The notes: generated by a model not told the origin, from the letters alone. A stretch of 64,000 nucleotides of DNA from Mycobacterium paragordonae (GCF_003614435.1 NZ_CP025546.1:4154001-4218000); one strand, 5' to 3'; numbered from the stretch's first letter, positions 25,452-34,745 are shown. Program-made: numbers and translations.

Positions 25452-26273
25452 GTGACTGCGCGCGACCATGTTCTGATTTCAGCCGCCGAGTTGGGTCGCC
25501 GGATCGACGCGGGGGAACCGGTGACGATTCTCGACGTGCGTTGGCGGCTCGACGCTCCCGACGGTCACCCGGCCTACCTGGACGGCCACCTGCCCGGCGC
25601 GGTGTATGTCTCGCTGGACGACGACCTGAGCGACCACGCGGTGGCGGGCCGGGGCCGGCATCCACTGCCATCTGGTAGCCAACTGCAGGAAGCGTTGCGG
25701 CGCTGGGGAGTTCGCTCGGAGCAGCCTGTGGTGATCTACGACGATTGGAATCGGGCCGCTTCGGCGCGGGCCTGGTGGGTGCTGACCGCGGCGGGGCTCG
25801 GCGATGTCCGCATCCTGGACGGGGGGCTCGGCGCCTGGCGGTCCGCGGGCGGCGAGCTGCAGACCGGCGAGGTCCACCCGGAACCGGGCAATGTGACTGT
25901 GGCGCATCAGGATTTGTACGCCGGCGCGCAACCCACGTTGACCGCGGAACAGGCGGAGGGCGTGGACTTGTTCGATGCTCGCGCGCCGGAGCGCTACCGC
26001 GGCGAAGTCGAACCGCTCGATCCCGTCGCCGGGCACATCCCCGGCGCCAAGAACCTGCCGTTCGGGACGCTGTTGGCTGACGACGGGACGTTCGTCGTCG
26101 ATGAACATCGGTTGCCCGACGGCGGCACCGGGGTCTACTGCGGGTCCGGCGTCACCGCGGCTGTGATTGTCGCCGCGTGCGCTGCCGCGGGCCGGCAGGT
26201 CGCGCTTTATCCCGGGTCCTGGTCGGAGTGGAGTTCGGATCCCGCACGCCCGGTGGGCCGCGGGACGGAGTAG
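25452..26273 (+). CDS. sseB: Two-domain rhodanese sulfurtransferase (SseB-like)
   Basis: A 273-residue protein from GTG 25452 with two rhodanese domains. The first (residues about 10-125) is inactive and contains SLDDDLSDHAV. The second (about 145-270) has the active loop CGSGVTA with Cys230, the form typical of 3-mercaptopyruvate sulfurtransferases. It would transfer sulfane sulfur from thiosulfate or mercaptopyruvate. Its position near an NhaP antiporter and a secreted phosphorylase recalls M. tuberculosis Rv2291, so the symbol is used by context. The stop codon is directly followed by a dispersed repeat. Confidence 0.88.
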   Translation: MTARDHVLISAAELGRRIDAGEPVTILDVRWRLDAPDGHPAYLDGHLPGAVYVSLDDDLSDHAVAGRGRHPLPSGSQLQEALRRWGVRSEQPVVIYDDWNRAASARAWWVLTAAGLGDVRILDGGLGAWRSAGGELQTGEVHPEPGNVTVAHQDLYAGAQPTLTAEQAEGVDLFDARAPERYRGEVEPLDPVAGHIPGAKNLPFGTLLADDGTFVVDEHRLPDGGTGVYCGSGVTAAVIVAACAAAGRQVALYPGSWSEWSSDPARPVGRGTE

Positions 26274-26408
26274 TTGTCGCTGCGAGGCGGGCAAGTGGTT
26301 AGTCGCTTTTCCCAGCGAGCTGGCCCCGGCTGGCCCAGATCCTTTATCTCACGTCACATCACGCAAGTCGGCCTGACGGCACCATGACTGCCCGCCTTCG
26401 AGCGACAA
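26274..26408. repeat. Dispersed intergenic inverted repeat, copy 2
   Basis: The left arm (26274-26296) contains TTGTCGCTGCGAGGCGGGCA and the right arm (26387-26408) contains TGCCCGCCTTCGAGCGACAA. They are imperfectly complementary and match the arms of the repeat at 7406-7540 in swapped order. The right arm lies ten bases from the stop of the convergent phosphorylase gene. The element starts at the first base after the sseB stop. Confidence 0.6.
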
Positions 26409-26418
26409 ACACCGCGCG

Positions 26419-27429
26419 CTACGGCCCCGCCCAATTCGCCATGAACGCCTCCACCACCCGCGCGGCGTTCTCCGCCGCGATCTGCTTGTAGAAGAAGAAC
26501 TGGAACGGAAAACCGGGCAGCCCCAGCGGATCCCCCGGCCCGTCCGACATCCCACGGATCCCCAGGAACGGCACGCCGTGTGCCGTCGCGACAGCCAGTG
26601 ACGCGGCCGTCTCCTGATCCACCGCGTCGTAGGCCGGGTTGTCGGCGGTCTGAATGTTCAGGTTGCTCAATAAGCCCTTGGCCAGCCACGGCCCGATGGC
26701 CTGGAAGAAATTGCCGGTATACAGCAGCGAGCGACCGGGCGGGCTGCACGGTTGGCAGCCGAAGACGTCGCCGGCGTTGGGGACACACGGAAACGCCTGG
26801 CCGTTGTTCGCGTCGTGGCTGTACCCGTTGCCGCCGACGAACAACTGTGGCTGGCGGCCAAGATCATTCAGCTTCACGTTGGGGACGTGGCGGCACAGGC
26901 ACATCGGATTACCCAGGTTGTTGACGCTGCTGAGTTGGACGGTCAGCGTCTGCGCCGCCGCCAGCATGCCGGGATCGACGGGTTGGTACGTGGCGCCATT
27001 GTCCAGCGTCCACTGCGCCGGTATCGCCACGTCGCCGACGCTGGTCCGGCCGGCACCACCGGCCACCCCCGAAAAGATCACTGCCCCAATGGACGTGCCC
27101 GAAGCGCAGGTGAAGCGACTCAACGCGGCCTCGGTGACGGCCGTCGCGTTCACCAACCCGATCCGGGTCATCGCCACCAGCACCTTCTTGCCGGCGATCG
27201 AACCGCGGTAGTAGTACTGCCTGTCATAAACCCCAACGGGATTCGGCTCGAGCAGGGTATGAGCCAGCACCGCGTCGGATTCGGCTGGAAACGCGGACAA
27301 GACCAGTGTCCGCTGCTCGCAGCCGGGGGTCACCACACTCCTGAACCCCCCGGGATCGGCCGTCGCCAAGCCCCCTCCCAGACACAATGCGACGGCCACC
27401 ACCAGAGCAGCGCGGAACCGTTTGAGCAC
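26419..27429 (-). CDS. Secreted phosphorylase-superfamily protein
   Basis: A 336-residue protein from GTG 27429 with AGGGGG nearby. It has a Sec signal peptide (to about residue 25, GGLATADP) and then a nucleoside-phosphorylase-like fold: [32 protein letters not shown] and a late [11 protein letters not shown]. The last of these corresponds to the purine-binding region of MTA/SAH nucleosidases. A Cys-rich insertion (CLCRHV, CQPCSPP) is unusual for the family and fits export. It resembles M. tuberculosis Rv2293c. It may cleave nucleosides or bind a purine outside the cell. Confidence 0.8.
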   Translation of the reverse strand: MLKRFRAALVVAVALCLGGGLATADPGGFRSVVTPGCEQRTLVLSAFPAESDAVLAHTLLEPNPVGVYDRQYYYRGSIAGKKVLVAMTRIGLVNATAVTEAALSRFTCASGTSIGAVIFSGVAGGAGRTSVGDVAIPAQWTLDNGATYQPVDPGMLAAAQTLTVQLSSVNNLGNPMCLCRHVPNVKLNDLGRQPQLFVGGNGYSHDANNGQAFPCVPNAGDVFGCQPCSPPGRSLLYTGNFFQAIGPWLAKGLLSNLNIQTADNPAYDAVDQETAASLAVATAHGVPFLGIRGMSDGPGDPLGLPGFPFQFFFYKQIAAENAARVVEAFMANWAGP

Positions 27430-27573
27430 GATCCCCCTATCTCGCGGGTGTGGCCGAATCGATCTCCGAATGATTTTGGCGCGACACGACCGATAGTTGG
27501 AGATTCGTTATTGTTTTCTTTGACTAGCGATTTCATGTCGTTACACCATTGCGATTTCATTCGTACCCGTTCC

Positions 27574-27978
27574 TCACAACAGCGGCCGCAGCTCGATCGC
27601 CGATGTCGGCTTTTCGGCCATCCAGTAGGAGATGGCCATCGTGTCGGCACTCGTCAGGAATCCGATGCCTTCATAGACCACCTCGCCGACGGCCACCGGA
27701 AGCCGTACATTCTCGGCGCGGTGCCGCCAGGTCAGTCGATACCCTTCCCCGGCCGGCTGGATCTGCAGATCCAGGTCGCCGGCGAATTTGCCTGTGCCAT
27801 CGAAATATTGGACGCGGTACCGACCGGTGAAGCCATCGACCACATCCCCCGCGGCGCGACCGGAGCCGAGCGACCGGGAGCCCGCGGTGAGGTAGCGGGC
27901 GGTGAGCACACCGGGATGCCCGGCGCGGATCCGGTATTCGGCCAGCCCGATCACCCGCGTGTTGAACATGCCCAGCAT
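27574..27978 (-). CDS. Conserved hypothetical protein
   Basis: About 134 residues from ATG 27978 (ATG 27969 is equally possible; no clear ribosome-binding site). The sequence is beta-rich, with FTGRYRVQYFDGTGKFAGDLDLQIQPAGEGYRLTWRH resembling short antiparallel sheets, followed by a hydrophobic patch with EGIGFLTSADTMAISYW. No signal peptide or known family is recognised. It is divergent from the M23 lipoprotein gene by about 40 bases. Confidence 0.65.
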   Translation of the reverse strand: MLGMFNTRVIGLAEYRIRAGHPGVLTARYLTAGSRSLGSGRAAGDVVDGFTGRYRVQYFDGTGKFAGDLDLQIQPAGEGYRLTWRHRAENVRLPVAVGEVVYEGIGFLTSADTMAISYWMAEKPTSAIELRPLL

Positions 27979-28021
27979 GGTAAGCAGCCGGAACACCGGG
28001 CGGGAATACTATGCTCACCCG

Positions 28022-29320
28022 ATGGCGAAACGGCGCAGTTTGGCGGTCCTGGGGTTCGTGCTCATCCTTGCCGCGTGTACCACCTCGCCAAAGCAACCCG
28101 CCGCCACGAGTACCCCCGCACCGCCAGACCCTCTGAACGGCGTCACCGTCCCCAATGCCTTCACGCCGTTGACGGTCGCCCCGATCAGCCGGCCGACGTT
28201 CCCCTTCCCCGGCACCGACGACAAATATCATCTGGCGTTCGACATGCAGGTCACCAACTCCAGTTCGGAGCCTGCCACGCTGAACGGCGTCGACGTGGTC
28301 GACGGGAAGGAGCCCGGCAAGGTCCTCGCGTCGTTCTCCGGCAACCAATTGGTCGATCCCGCATGCAACTACGGCAACTGCAACCGGCTGCGCGTGCTGC
28401 CCGCTGCCCCGGCGCCAGACTTCACCATCCCACCGGGCACTTCGCGGTCGCTGCTCATCGATTTCCGCCAGGACAACCTGTCCGACTTCCCGAAGGCGGT
28501 GATGCTCCGGTTCCACGGCAACGGTGTGGCCAACCCGGCGTCGAAAGAGCCGGGTCCCTTCGACACCCTGGGCGCGCCGTTCAACATCTCCGCCGGGATG
28601 CCGCGCGTCATCGCCGCACCGCTGAAAGGCAACAACTGGGTGGCGTTCAACGGGTGCTGCGACCCGGGCTGGGCGCACCGCGACGCCATCCTGCCGCTGA
28701 ACATGAAGCTCAACAACAGTCAGCGCTTCGCGATCGACTGGATGCGGATGAACGATCAGGGCAACTTCTACGCCGGCGATCAGACCAGGAACGAGAGCTT
28801 CATCGACTACGGGTCGGCGATCTACGCGGTGGCCGACGGCACGGTCGTGTCCACGCTCGACAATGTCGAAGCCAACGTGCCCGGCATCCTGCCCGCCTCC
28901 GACCCGGTCCTGGCCGCCAAGCTGACCGTCGACAACGTCGACGGCAACCACATCATCCTGGACATCGGCGACGGCCTCTACGCCATGTACGCCCACCTCA
29001 TCCAGGGCTCACTGCTGGTCAAGCCCGGCGACAAGGTCAAGAAGGGTCAGCAGATCGCCAAGCTGGGCAACACCGGCAACTCCAACGCACCGCACCTGCA
29101 CTTCCAGCTGATGAACGGACCGTCGCTGTTCGAGGCCGACGGCCAGCCCTACGTCATCGAGGGTTTCAGCTACCAGGGCCAGGTCAATCCAGCCCAGGTG
29201 TGGAGTGCCGACAATTACCTCAGCGGCTCGTTCTTCGGCCCGGACATGCTGGCGACCCCTCAACTCAAGGGCAACCAGTCACCGCTCCTCCTGTCCGTCG
29301 TGACGTTCCCTCTAGCCTAG
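28022..29320 (+). CDS. M23-family peptidase-like lipoprotein
   Basis: A 432-residue lipoprotein from ATG 28022 with lipobox LAAC (Cys19). Residues about 40-215 form an Ig-like or cupredoxin-like domain, and about 225-400 an M23 (LytM-like) domain. The HxH motif (H358, H360 in APHLHFQL) and the auxiliary His325 (YAHLIQG) are present, and the zinc Asp is D262. The first zinc His, expected four residues before the Asp, is Glu258 (NESFID). Activity may therefore be altered or lost. It would act on peptidoglycan peptides or as a regulator at the outer face of the membrane. Confidence 0.82.
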   Translation: MAKRRSLAVLGFVLILAACTTSPKQPAATSTPAPPDPLNGVTVPNAFTPLTVAPISRPTFPFPGTDDKYHLAFDMQVTNSSSEPATLNGVDVVDGKEPGKVLASFSGNQLVDPACNYGNCNRLRVLPAAPAPDFTIPPGTSRSLLIDFRQDNLSDFPKAVMLRFHGNGVANPASKEPGPFDTLGAPFNISAGMPRVIAAPLKGNNWVAFNGCCDPGWAHRDAILPLNMKLNNSQRFAIDWMRMNDQGNFYAGDQTRNESFIDYGSAIYAVADGTVVSTLDNVEANVPGILPASDPVLAAKLTVDNVDGNHIILDIGDGLYAMYAHLIQGSLLVKPGDKVKKGQQIAKLGNTGNSNAPHLHFQLMNGPSLFEADGQPYVIEGFSYQGQVNPAQVWSADNYLSGSFFGPDMLATPQLKGNQSPLLLSVVTFPLA

Positions 29321-29333
29321 AAAGGCCACAGCC

Positions 29334-30317
29334 ATGGACATTTTCGTCGAATGGAACAACGGCGGAACGGAATTGCGTTGGCGCTCAACCACCGAAGCCA
29401 ATGACGGGCAGTCGGTCACGGTGTTTCTGCGGCGCTACGGCACGCCGGGTAAGCCGGCACTGGTGTGCGTGCACGGGTTTCCGACGTCCAGCATCGACTA
29501 CTTCCCGTTGGCGCGGGAGCTCAAAGACGAGTTCGAGATCTTCGCCCTGGACTTTCCCGGCTACGGCGTGTCCGACAAGCCGCCCGAGCCCTACGTCTAT
29601 TCGCTCTACGACGATGCGCGTCTGCTCGTGCACGCCATCACCGAGGTGTGGAAGCTGACCGACTACCAGATGATCACGCACGACCGCGGCTGCAGCGTCG
29701 GCATGATCGCGGTGGGCCTGCTGGCCGAAAAGTCGGCACTGCCAAGTGATCTGATTCTCACCAACGGCAATATCTACCTGCCGTTGTCGAACCTGACGGC
29801 GTTCCAGACCGCGCTGCTCAACGACAAGACCGCCCGCGCCACCGCCGCGGAGACGACGCCGGAGTTACTGGCCGCCGGCCTCGGATTCACCACCTTCATG
29901 CCGCGCCGCACCCCGGACAATCCCGAGATCGCGGCACTGGCGAAGTGCTTTGCCTACAACGACGGGATGCGGGTGCTGCCGGACACCATCCAGTATCTGC
30001 ATGAGCGTGCTGCTGATGAAAAGAGTTGGCTGGAAAGACTTTCCCAGCTTCCAGTCAACGTCACGCTGGTCTGGGGCCTGCACGACACGGTGGCCCCGCT
30101 GCGGGTCGCGAACCATGTCTGGCAGACGTATCTGCGCGGTATGCCGTCCCGTAGCCGGTACTGGGTGGTGCCGGGCGCCGATCACTACATGCAGTGTGAC
30201 GCGCCCGCCGAGCTGGCCCAGATCCTGAGGCTCACCGCGCAGGGCGAAAGCCTTGCGCTGCAGCTGCAGACCCTCGGGGACCGGCCCGACGGCGCGGTCC
30301 TGGTCGATCAGGCTTAG
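29334..30317 (+). CDS. Alpha/beta hydrolase (epoxide hydrolase/haloalkane dehalogenase-like)
   Basis: A 327-residue alpha/beta hydrolase, 13 bases after the M23 gene. The oxyanion segment VCVHGFPTSSIDY precedes a nucleophile elbow THDRGCSVGM. The Asp117 of HDxG is the expected nucleophile of epoxide hydrolases and dehalogenases. The C-terminal His is in PGADHYMQ. The cap domain (about residues 150-240) contains LPLSNLTAFQ. Which leaving group is removed cannot be told. Its stop is followed within six bases by the convergent MBL gene. Confidence 0.85.
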   Translation: MDIFVEWNNGGTELRWRSTTEANDGQSVTVFLRRYGTPGKPALVCVHGFPTSSIDYFPLARELKDEFEIFALDFPGYGVSDKPPEPYVYSLYDDARLLVHAITEVWKLTDYQMITHDRGCSVGMIAVGLLAEKSALPSDLILTNGNIYLPLSNLTAFQTALLNDKTARATAAETTPELLAAGLGFTTFMPRRTPDNPEIAALAKCFAYNDGMRVLPDTIQYLHERAADEKSWLERLSQLPVNVTLVWGLHDTVAPLRVANHVWQTYLRGMPSRSRYWVVPGADHYMQCDAPAELAQILRLTAQGESLALQLQTLGDRPDGAVLVDQA

Positions 30318-30323
30318 ATCGTC

Positions 30324-31130
30324 TCAGATCGAGACGGAACCACCCCGCTCGATCTCGACGACGCGATCGCCAATTCCGCGGCGCGTCATCTCCTGTGTGA
30401 ACTCGGCCAGGGGCGATGCGAAAACGGTGTAGTCGTCGAAGTGGATCGGGATCGTCTTCGGCAGGTCGAGCAGTTCGACCAACCCGGCTCCCTGTTGGCC
30501 GTCCATCGTCACGGTGAGTCCGAATGGCAGCCTGGATCCGGCGGGTAGCCGGGTCCCGCCGAGGTGCAGGATGCCTGCGTCGATGGCGTCGAACCGAACA
30601 GGTATCTCGCCGAGTTCGTCGACCAGGAGGGTATCGCCGGAGATGTAGAGCCGGCGGCGCTGCGGGCCGTCGACCGGGCCGAACTCCAGCATGCTGCCCA
30701 TCACCGGCGGGACCAGCGCCCTGGCCCACATCGGGGCGTGACGGCCGGGCAGTGATGTCACGGTCAGCTGCCGGTCGCCCTTGACGATGGTGTGCGTCTG
30801 CCAGGTCGACATTGCGCAGGATTGCTCGAACCCCTTCTGCCGCAGCCTGCCGGCCGCCTTCGGGGTGGTCAGGATCGGCAGCCGGCGGTCCAGGTGCTTT
30901 TCGGTGACGCGGTCCCAATGGTCACCGTGCATGTGCGACAGCACGACCGCATCGATCGGGGGCAGCTGGTCGGCGGACAGTGCGGGTTCTCGGCGGCGCT
31001 TGGACACCAGGCCATGGCCGAGATACGCGCGTTGGCCCTTGTGCAGGAAGTTCGGATCCGTCAGCACGGTGATATCCCCGCTGCGAATCAACGTGGTGGC
31101 GTTGCCGACGAAGGTGATCGTGATCTCCAT
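30324..31130 (-). CDS. Metallo-beta-lactamase-fold hydrolase
   Basis: About 268 residues from ATG 31130 (MEITITFVGNATT); ATG 31154 is an alternative. The zinc motif HMHGDHWD is present, together with later ligands GRHAP, SGDT and a C-terminal IHFDDY. It resembles the UlaG/RomA or lipid-phosphodiesterase branch (N-acyl-phosphatidylethanolamine phospholipase D-like), with LTDPNFLHKG and a late His. The substrate is unknown. Confidence 0.85.
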   Translation of the reverse strand: MEITITFVGNATTLIRSGDITVLTDPNFLHKGQRAYLGHGLVSKRRREPALSADQLPPIDAVVLSHMHGDHWDRVTEKHLDRRLPILTTPKAAGRLRQKGFEQSCAMSTWQTHTIVKGDRQLTVTSLPGRHAPMWARALVPPVMGSMLEFGPVDGPQRRRLYISGDTLLVDELGEIPVRFDAIDAGILHLGGTRLPAGSRLPFGLTVTMDGQQGAGLVELLDLPKTIPIHFDDYTVFASPLAEFTQEMTRRGIGDRVVEIERGGSVSI

Positions 31131-31173
31131 CGGGTTGCCGTACCCGTTTACCACCGTTTGAACAGTCGCCCGG

Positions 31174-32364
31174 TCAGTTCGCGGTGACGACTTTCTGGGC
31201 GATGGCGGACAGACTCTGATGCAGCGGCGCGATGACCGCGGTCAACTTGGGCGTGTCGCGCTCGCGCACATCCGACGTGTAGATCCGGTAGCCACCCAGC
31301 TTCGTCGGATCACGGTAGTGATCCAGCATGGCCTGGACATCCTGGAATTGCTGATCGATCTGCTGCACCAGGCTGCTGTCGATCTCATTCAGCCCCGGCC
31401 GCAACAACTTGTAGGCCTGTTGTGCGCCTTCGACGTTGGCGGCGAAGTCGACGAAATCGAGGTGGCTGAACGCTTCTTCCTCACCGGTGATCTTGGTGTT
31501 GTAGACATCCTCGATCAGATCGGCCGCGCCGTTGGCCACATCCTCCGGCCGGAAACGCAGGGTGGCGACCGTGGTGTTCAATGTGCCGATGTTGCTGACC
31601 AATTCGGTGCTGAGCGCCTTGGTGCCGGCCGTGATGGCACCGGCCTGCCACAGGTCGCGCTCGATGGCGTGAAAGCCTTTCCAGCCGACCTTGGCGTCGA
31701 CGGGAGTGGCCTCCTGCATGTCAATCAGGTAATCGAGATTCCCCGCGTTGTCACCGACGGTGAATCCTGGCAGCAGATAACCGTCCACGCTCGACTGGAT
31801 GCGCCCGTAGAACGGTCGCGCCTGCGCGTAAGCCGCTTTCGCGCCGTCGACGTTGCCCGACTGCACGGCCGCATCGAGTGCCTGCACCGCACCTTTGAGT
31901 TGACCCATTTGATCGACAACGTACGGGGCGAAGTCCTTGGCGGCCTTGAGGAATAGAGCTGCCACCGGCCCGTCAGCAGGCGCCGGTGCCCGCCCCGTCA
32001 CGGTCAGGGTCTGATATTCGACGCCCGCGCTGGGACAATAGATCTGGTAGGCGCCGCCGTCCAGGGTGACGGTGAAGGACACGGGTTCCTCGCCGGGGTC
32101 CACGCTTTCCTTCTCGCCGATGATGCGCTGGTCTTTGAGCAACTCCACGTGAGAGATGCCCAGTGCGCCCGCATTGGACACCGTGAAGGTCACTGGACCG
32201 GCCGGAACGGTCGTGGTGTCCAGCACGCAGCGATTGCTGCCGCCGTTGTTGGTCATCGTCACTTTGACCGCGTTGCTGGTCCGCGGTGCCTGGCTCGAGT
32301 GACTACACCCCACCGCCGCCAATGTCAGCGCCACCATGGTGGCGGGCAACCGGTAGGCAAACAC
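31174..32364 (-). CDS. efeO: EfeO-like iron-uptake lipoprotein
   Basis: A 396-residue lipoprotein from GTG 32364 with lipobox AVGC (Cys20). Residues about 30-125 form a cupredoxin-like domain (VTFTVSNAG, IYCPSAGVEYQ). The rest is an M75/imelysin-like helical domain with the HxxE metal motif H232-A-I-E235 (GFHAIERDLW). EfeO delivers ferrous iron to the EfeU permease with EfeB. No efeU or efeB is present here, so either the partners are elsewhere or this is an orphan iron-binding protein. Confidence 0.88.
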   Translation of the reverse strand: MFAYRLPATMVALTLAAVGCSHSSQAPRTSNAVKVTMTNNGGSNRCVLDTTTVPAGPVTFTVSNAGALGISHVELLKDQRIIGEKESVDPGEEPVSFTVTLDGGAYQIYCPSAGVEYQTLTVTGRAPAPADGPVAALFLKAAKDFAPYVVDQMGQLKGAVQALDAAVQSGNVDGAKAAYAQARPFYGRIQSSVDGYLLPGFTVGDNAGNLDYLIDMQEATPVDAKVGWKGFHAIERDLWQAGAITAGTKALSTELVSNIGTLNTTVATLRFRPEDVANGAADLIEDVYNTKITGEEEAFSHLDFVDFAANVEGAQQAYKLLRPGLNEIDSSLVQQIDQQFQDVQAMLDHYRDPTKLGGYRIYTSDVRERDTPKLTAVIAPLHQSLSAIAQKVVTAN

Positions 32365-32373
32365 CGGCCGACA

Positions 32374-33570
32374 TTACCCCGTGATGACAGGCAGTTTCGC
32401 CCAGCCCCGCACACTGCTGGTGTGCGCTTTGACGGCGTTGTCGTAGTCGACGTCCCATTCCGGCCAGCGTTTGATCACTTCTTCGAGGGCCACCCGCGCC
32501 TGCATGCGGGCCAGTGCCGAGCCCAGACAGAAGTGCAGACCGTGCCCGAAGCTCAGGTGCGCGCCGCCGCGGTGGATGTCGAACCGCTCTCCATCCACGT
32601 ACCGGCGCTCGTCGCGGTTGGCCGACCCGTTGAGCAGCAACATGATTGAGCCTTCGGGTACCACCGTGCCGTGACACTCGACATCGTGGGCGACGTGGCG
32701 CGCCTGCACCGGCGACGGCGCCTCGTAGCGCAACACCTCCTCGATGGCCATCGGGATCAAGGACGGATTGGCCACGATCTCGGCGCGCTGATCGGGATGC
32801 TCGGCCAGCAGCTGGCCGATGAACCCGATCAGCCGGGTGGTCGTCTCGTTGCCGGCACCGGCGATCATGCTGGTGTACATCAGCACCTCGGTGCGATCCA
32901 GGCGCCGGGTCACCCCGTTGTCTTCGACCTCGGCGTTGAGTAGCTGCGTCATCAGGTCGTCGGAGGGATGTTGGGTCCGCCAGTCGATGTAGTCGGAGAA
33001 CACCTCGTAGCTCTTCTCGAACAGGTCGTGGTCGACGGCCCGGAAGGTGCCCTCGGTGAGGTTGATGGCGCGCCCACCGCGGTCCCGGATGTGCGCCTGG
33101 CCCTCTTCCGGGATGCCCAGCAGGTAGCCGATGGTGCGCATCGGGATCATCGAGCCGAGATTCTCGATGAAGTCGAACCGGCCGGAGCCGACCAGCGGGT
33201 CGAGCGCGCGCACGCAGAAGTCCCGGGTCAGCGGCTCGATCGCCTCCATCCGCCGCGGCGTGAAAACCCTTGACAACAAACGGCGATGCAGGTCGTGCAG
33301 AGGCGGGTCTTCGAACAGGATCACCCCGGGCGGCACCTGGATTCCGCTCATGATGATGTCCATGGTGGTGCCGCGGCCCGAGCGGTAGGTCTCCCAGTTC
33401 GTCAGTTCGGGGGCGACGTCCTCGTAGCGGCTCAGCGCGTAGAAATTGTATTTCTCGTTGTAGTACAACGGGACTTCGTCCCGCATCCGCTTCCAGATCG
33501 GGTACGGATTGTCGTCGATCTCGAAGTCAAAAGGGTCGTAATAGATTTCGGTGGTGCTGGCCCCAGTCAT
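32374..33570 (-). CDS. Cytochrome P450
   Basis: A 398-residue P450 from ATG 33570. The I-helix is AGAGNETTT (237-245), the K-helix E278xxR281 and the heme loop FGHGLHFCLGSALAR has Cys348. It begins three bases after the stop of an LLM-class oxidoreductase gene, so both are in one operon. The pairing suggests successive oxidation of the same compound. The subfamily is not assigned. Confidence 0.9.
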   Translation of the reverse strand: MTGASTTEIYYDPFDFEIDDNPYPIWKRMRDEVPLYYNEKYNFYALSRYEDVAPELTNWETYRSGRGTTMDIIMSGIQVPPGVILFEDPPLHDLHRRLLSRVFTPRRMEAIEPLTRDFCVRALDPLVGSGRFDFIENLGSMIPMRTIGYLLGIPEEGQAHIRDRGGRAINLTEGTFRAVDHDLFEKSYEVFSDYIDWRTQHPSDDLMTQLLNAEVEDNGVTRRLDRTEVLMYTSMIAGAGNETTTRLIGFIGQLLAEHPDQRAEIVANPSLIPMAIEEVLRYEAPSPVQARHVAHDVECHGTVVPEGSIMLLLNGSANRDERRYVDGERFDIHRGGAHLSFGHGLHFCLGSALARMQARVALEEVIKRWPEWDVDYDNAVKAHTSSVRGWAKLPVITG

Positions 33571-33573
33571 CAA

Positions 33574-34602
33574 TCACCCGTTCTTGTTCGACAGCAATTC
33601 GCCGAGCGTGCTCTCGCTGTTTCCGGATGTCCCGGAAGCCTCAGGCAGCACGACCTCCCCTACCCGCTTGAGATACGGCCACGCGATCTCCGGCGGCAGC
33701 CCGCCGCACAGCGGTGACATCGCCAGCATCTTTCCGGCGCGCACCCGCGAAATCGCCTCCGGCACCGAGTAGATCACGTGCGAGGCCGCGGCCTCGCGCA
33801 ACTCGTCGACGGTGTCGACATGAGTGAAACCCGCCGACACCTCGTTGCCGGGATTCCACGCCGCATAGGTGCGCGCGTCGTGCAACAGATACTCGCCCAA
33901 CTCCGCCCAGGCCTCGTCCACATCGTCGGCGACGAAGCACACCGACGGCGTGCTGCGGTCGGGAAAGAACGTCGGCCCAGGCTGGTAGCCGTGCTTGCGG
34001 CAGGAATCCTCGTAGGCTTGCTGCATCCCCGGCACATTGGCATTGGCCAGCATGCCCAGCCCATACCTACCGGCCCGCCGGGCCGCGGCCAGACTTCCGC
34101 CGCCCCACATCATCGCGGGCCCTCCGGCGGTCAGCGGCCGGGGCGTCACGAAGATCTGCCGGCCGTCCCGGACCACCGTCTCCCCGGCAAGCAGCCGGCG
34201 CAGCAGGCCCAGCTTCTCGTCGGCCAGCCGGCCACGGTCACCGAGATCGAGCCCGAAGATCTTGTATTCCTCCGGCCGGTAGCCCAGCGCCATGATGTAG
34301 GAGGCCCGCCCGTTGCTGAGGATGTCGAGCACCGCGATGTCCTCGGCCAGTCGCACCGGGTCGTAGAACGGCAGGATCAGGATGAGGCTCAACGTCAGCC
34401 GCTGCGTACTTGCGGCCACCGCCGACGCCAGGAGCAGGGGCGACGGCAGGTAGCCGTCCTCGGAGCCGTGGTGCTCACGCATGACGGCGGCCAGGCAGCC
34501 GTGGTCTTCCGCCCACGCGCACATCTGCGGCGCGGTGGCGTACAACGCTGCCGGATCGGCCCCGAAAGCAGGGGCCCGCATGTCGAAGCGCAGGGTGAAC
34601 AC
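33574..34602 (-). CDS. LLM-class flavin/F420-dependent oxidoreductase
   Basis: A 342-residue TIM-barrel enzyme from GTG 34602 (VFTLRFDMRAP), a start supported by the paralogue at 36668-37624, which begins VFTLRFDLRAP. Motifs include MREHHGSEDGYLPSP, LTLSLILILPFYDPVRLAEDIAVLD and GYRPEEYKIFG. It leads an operon with the P450. A perfect 21-bp palindrome lies 28 bases upstream of the start. The extended C-terminus (about 25 residues, Ser/Asn-rich) is absent from the paralogue. Confidence 0.88.
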   Translation of the reverse strand: MFTLRFDMRAPAFGADPAALYATAPQMCAWAEDHGCLAAVMREHHGSEDGYLPSPLLLASAVAASTQRLTLSLILILPFYDPVRLAEDIAVLDILSNGRASYIMALGYRPEEYKIFGLDLGDRGRLADEKLGLLRRLLAGETVVRDGRQIFVTPRPLTAGGPAMMWGGGSLAAARRAGRYGLGMLANANVPGMQQAYEDSCRKHGYQPGPTFFPDRSTPSVCFVADDVDEAWAELGEYLLHDARTYAAWNPGNEVSAGFTHVDTVDELREAAASHVIYSVPEAISRVRAGKMLAMSPLCGGLPPEIAWPYLKRVGEVVLPEASGTSGNSESTLGELLSNKNG

Positions 34603-34629
34603 AGCTGATTCCGCCTGACCTAAAATTTG

Positions 34630-34650
34630 TCCCACGTAGGCTACGTGGGA
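34630..34650. promoter_or_regulatory. Perfect 21-bp palindrome, candidate operator
   Basis: The arms are TCCCACGTA (34630-34638) and TACGTGGGA (34642-34650), separated by GGC. It lies between the divergent LLM-P450 operon and the SDR gene, near the LLM start. The size and symmetry fit a TetR-type or similar dimeric repressor. No regulator gene lies next to it, so the binding protein is encoded elsewhere. Confidence 0.6.
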
Positions 34651-34745
34651 TCTGCGACAACGGTCAACCACCCGATTGAAACTTACATCTTGTCCGGATA
34701 CTGTAACGTCGGTGCACGAACCACCAGGGAATTAAGGGGTTGAAG

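Noticed and set aside
26752..29658. A 968-residue open frame on the + strand
   Set aside because: It lies opposite the secreted phosphorylase and in another frame of the M23 lipoprotein and hydrolase genes. It is rich in Arg, His, Gln and Pro and has no domain, which is typical of antisense or off-frame reading in GC-rich DNA.
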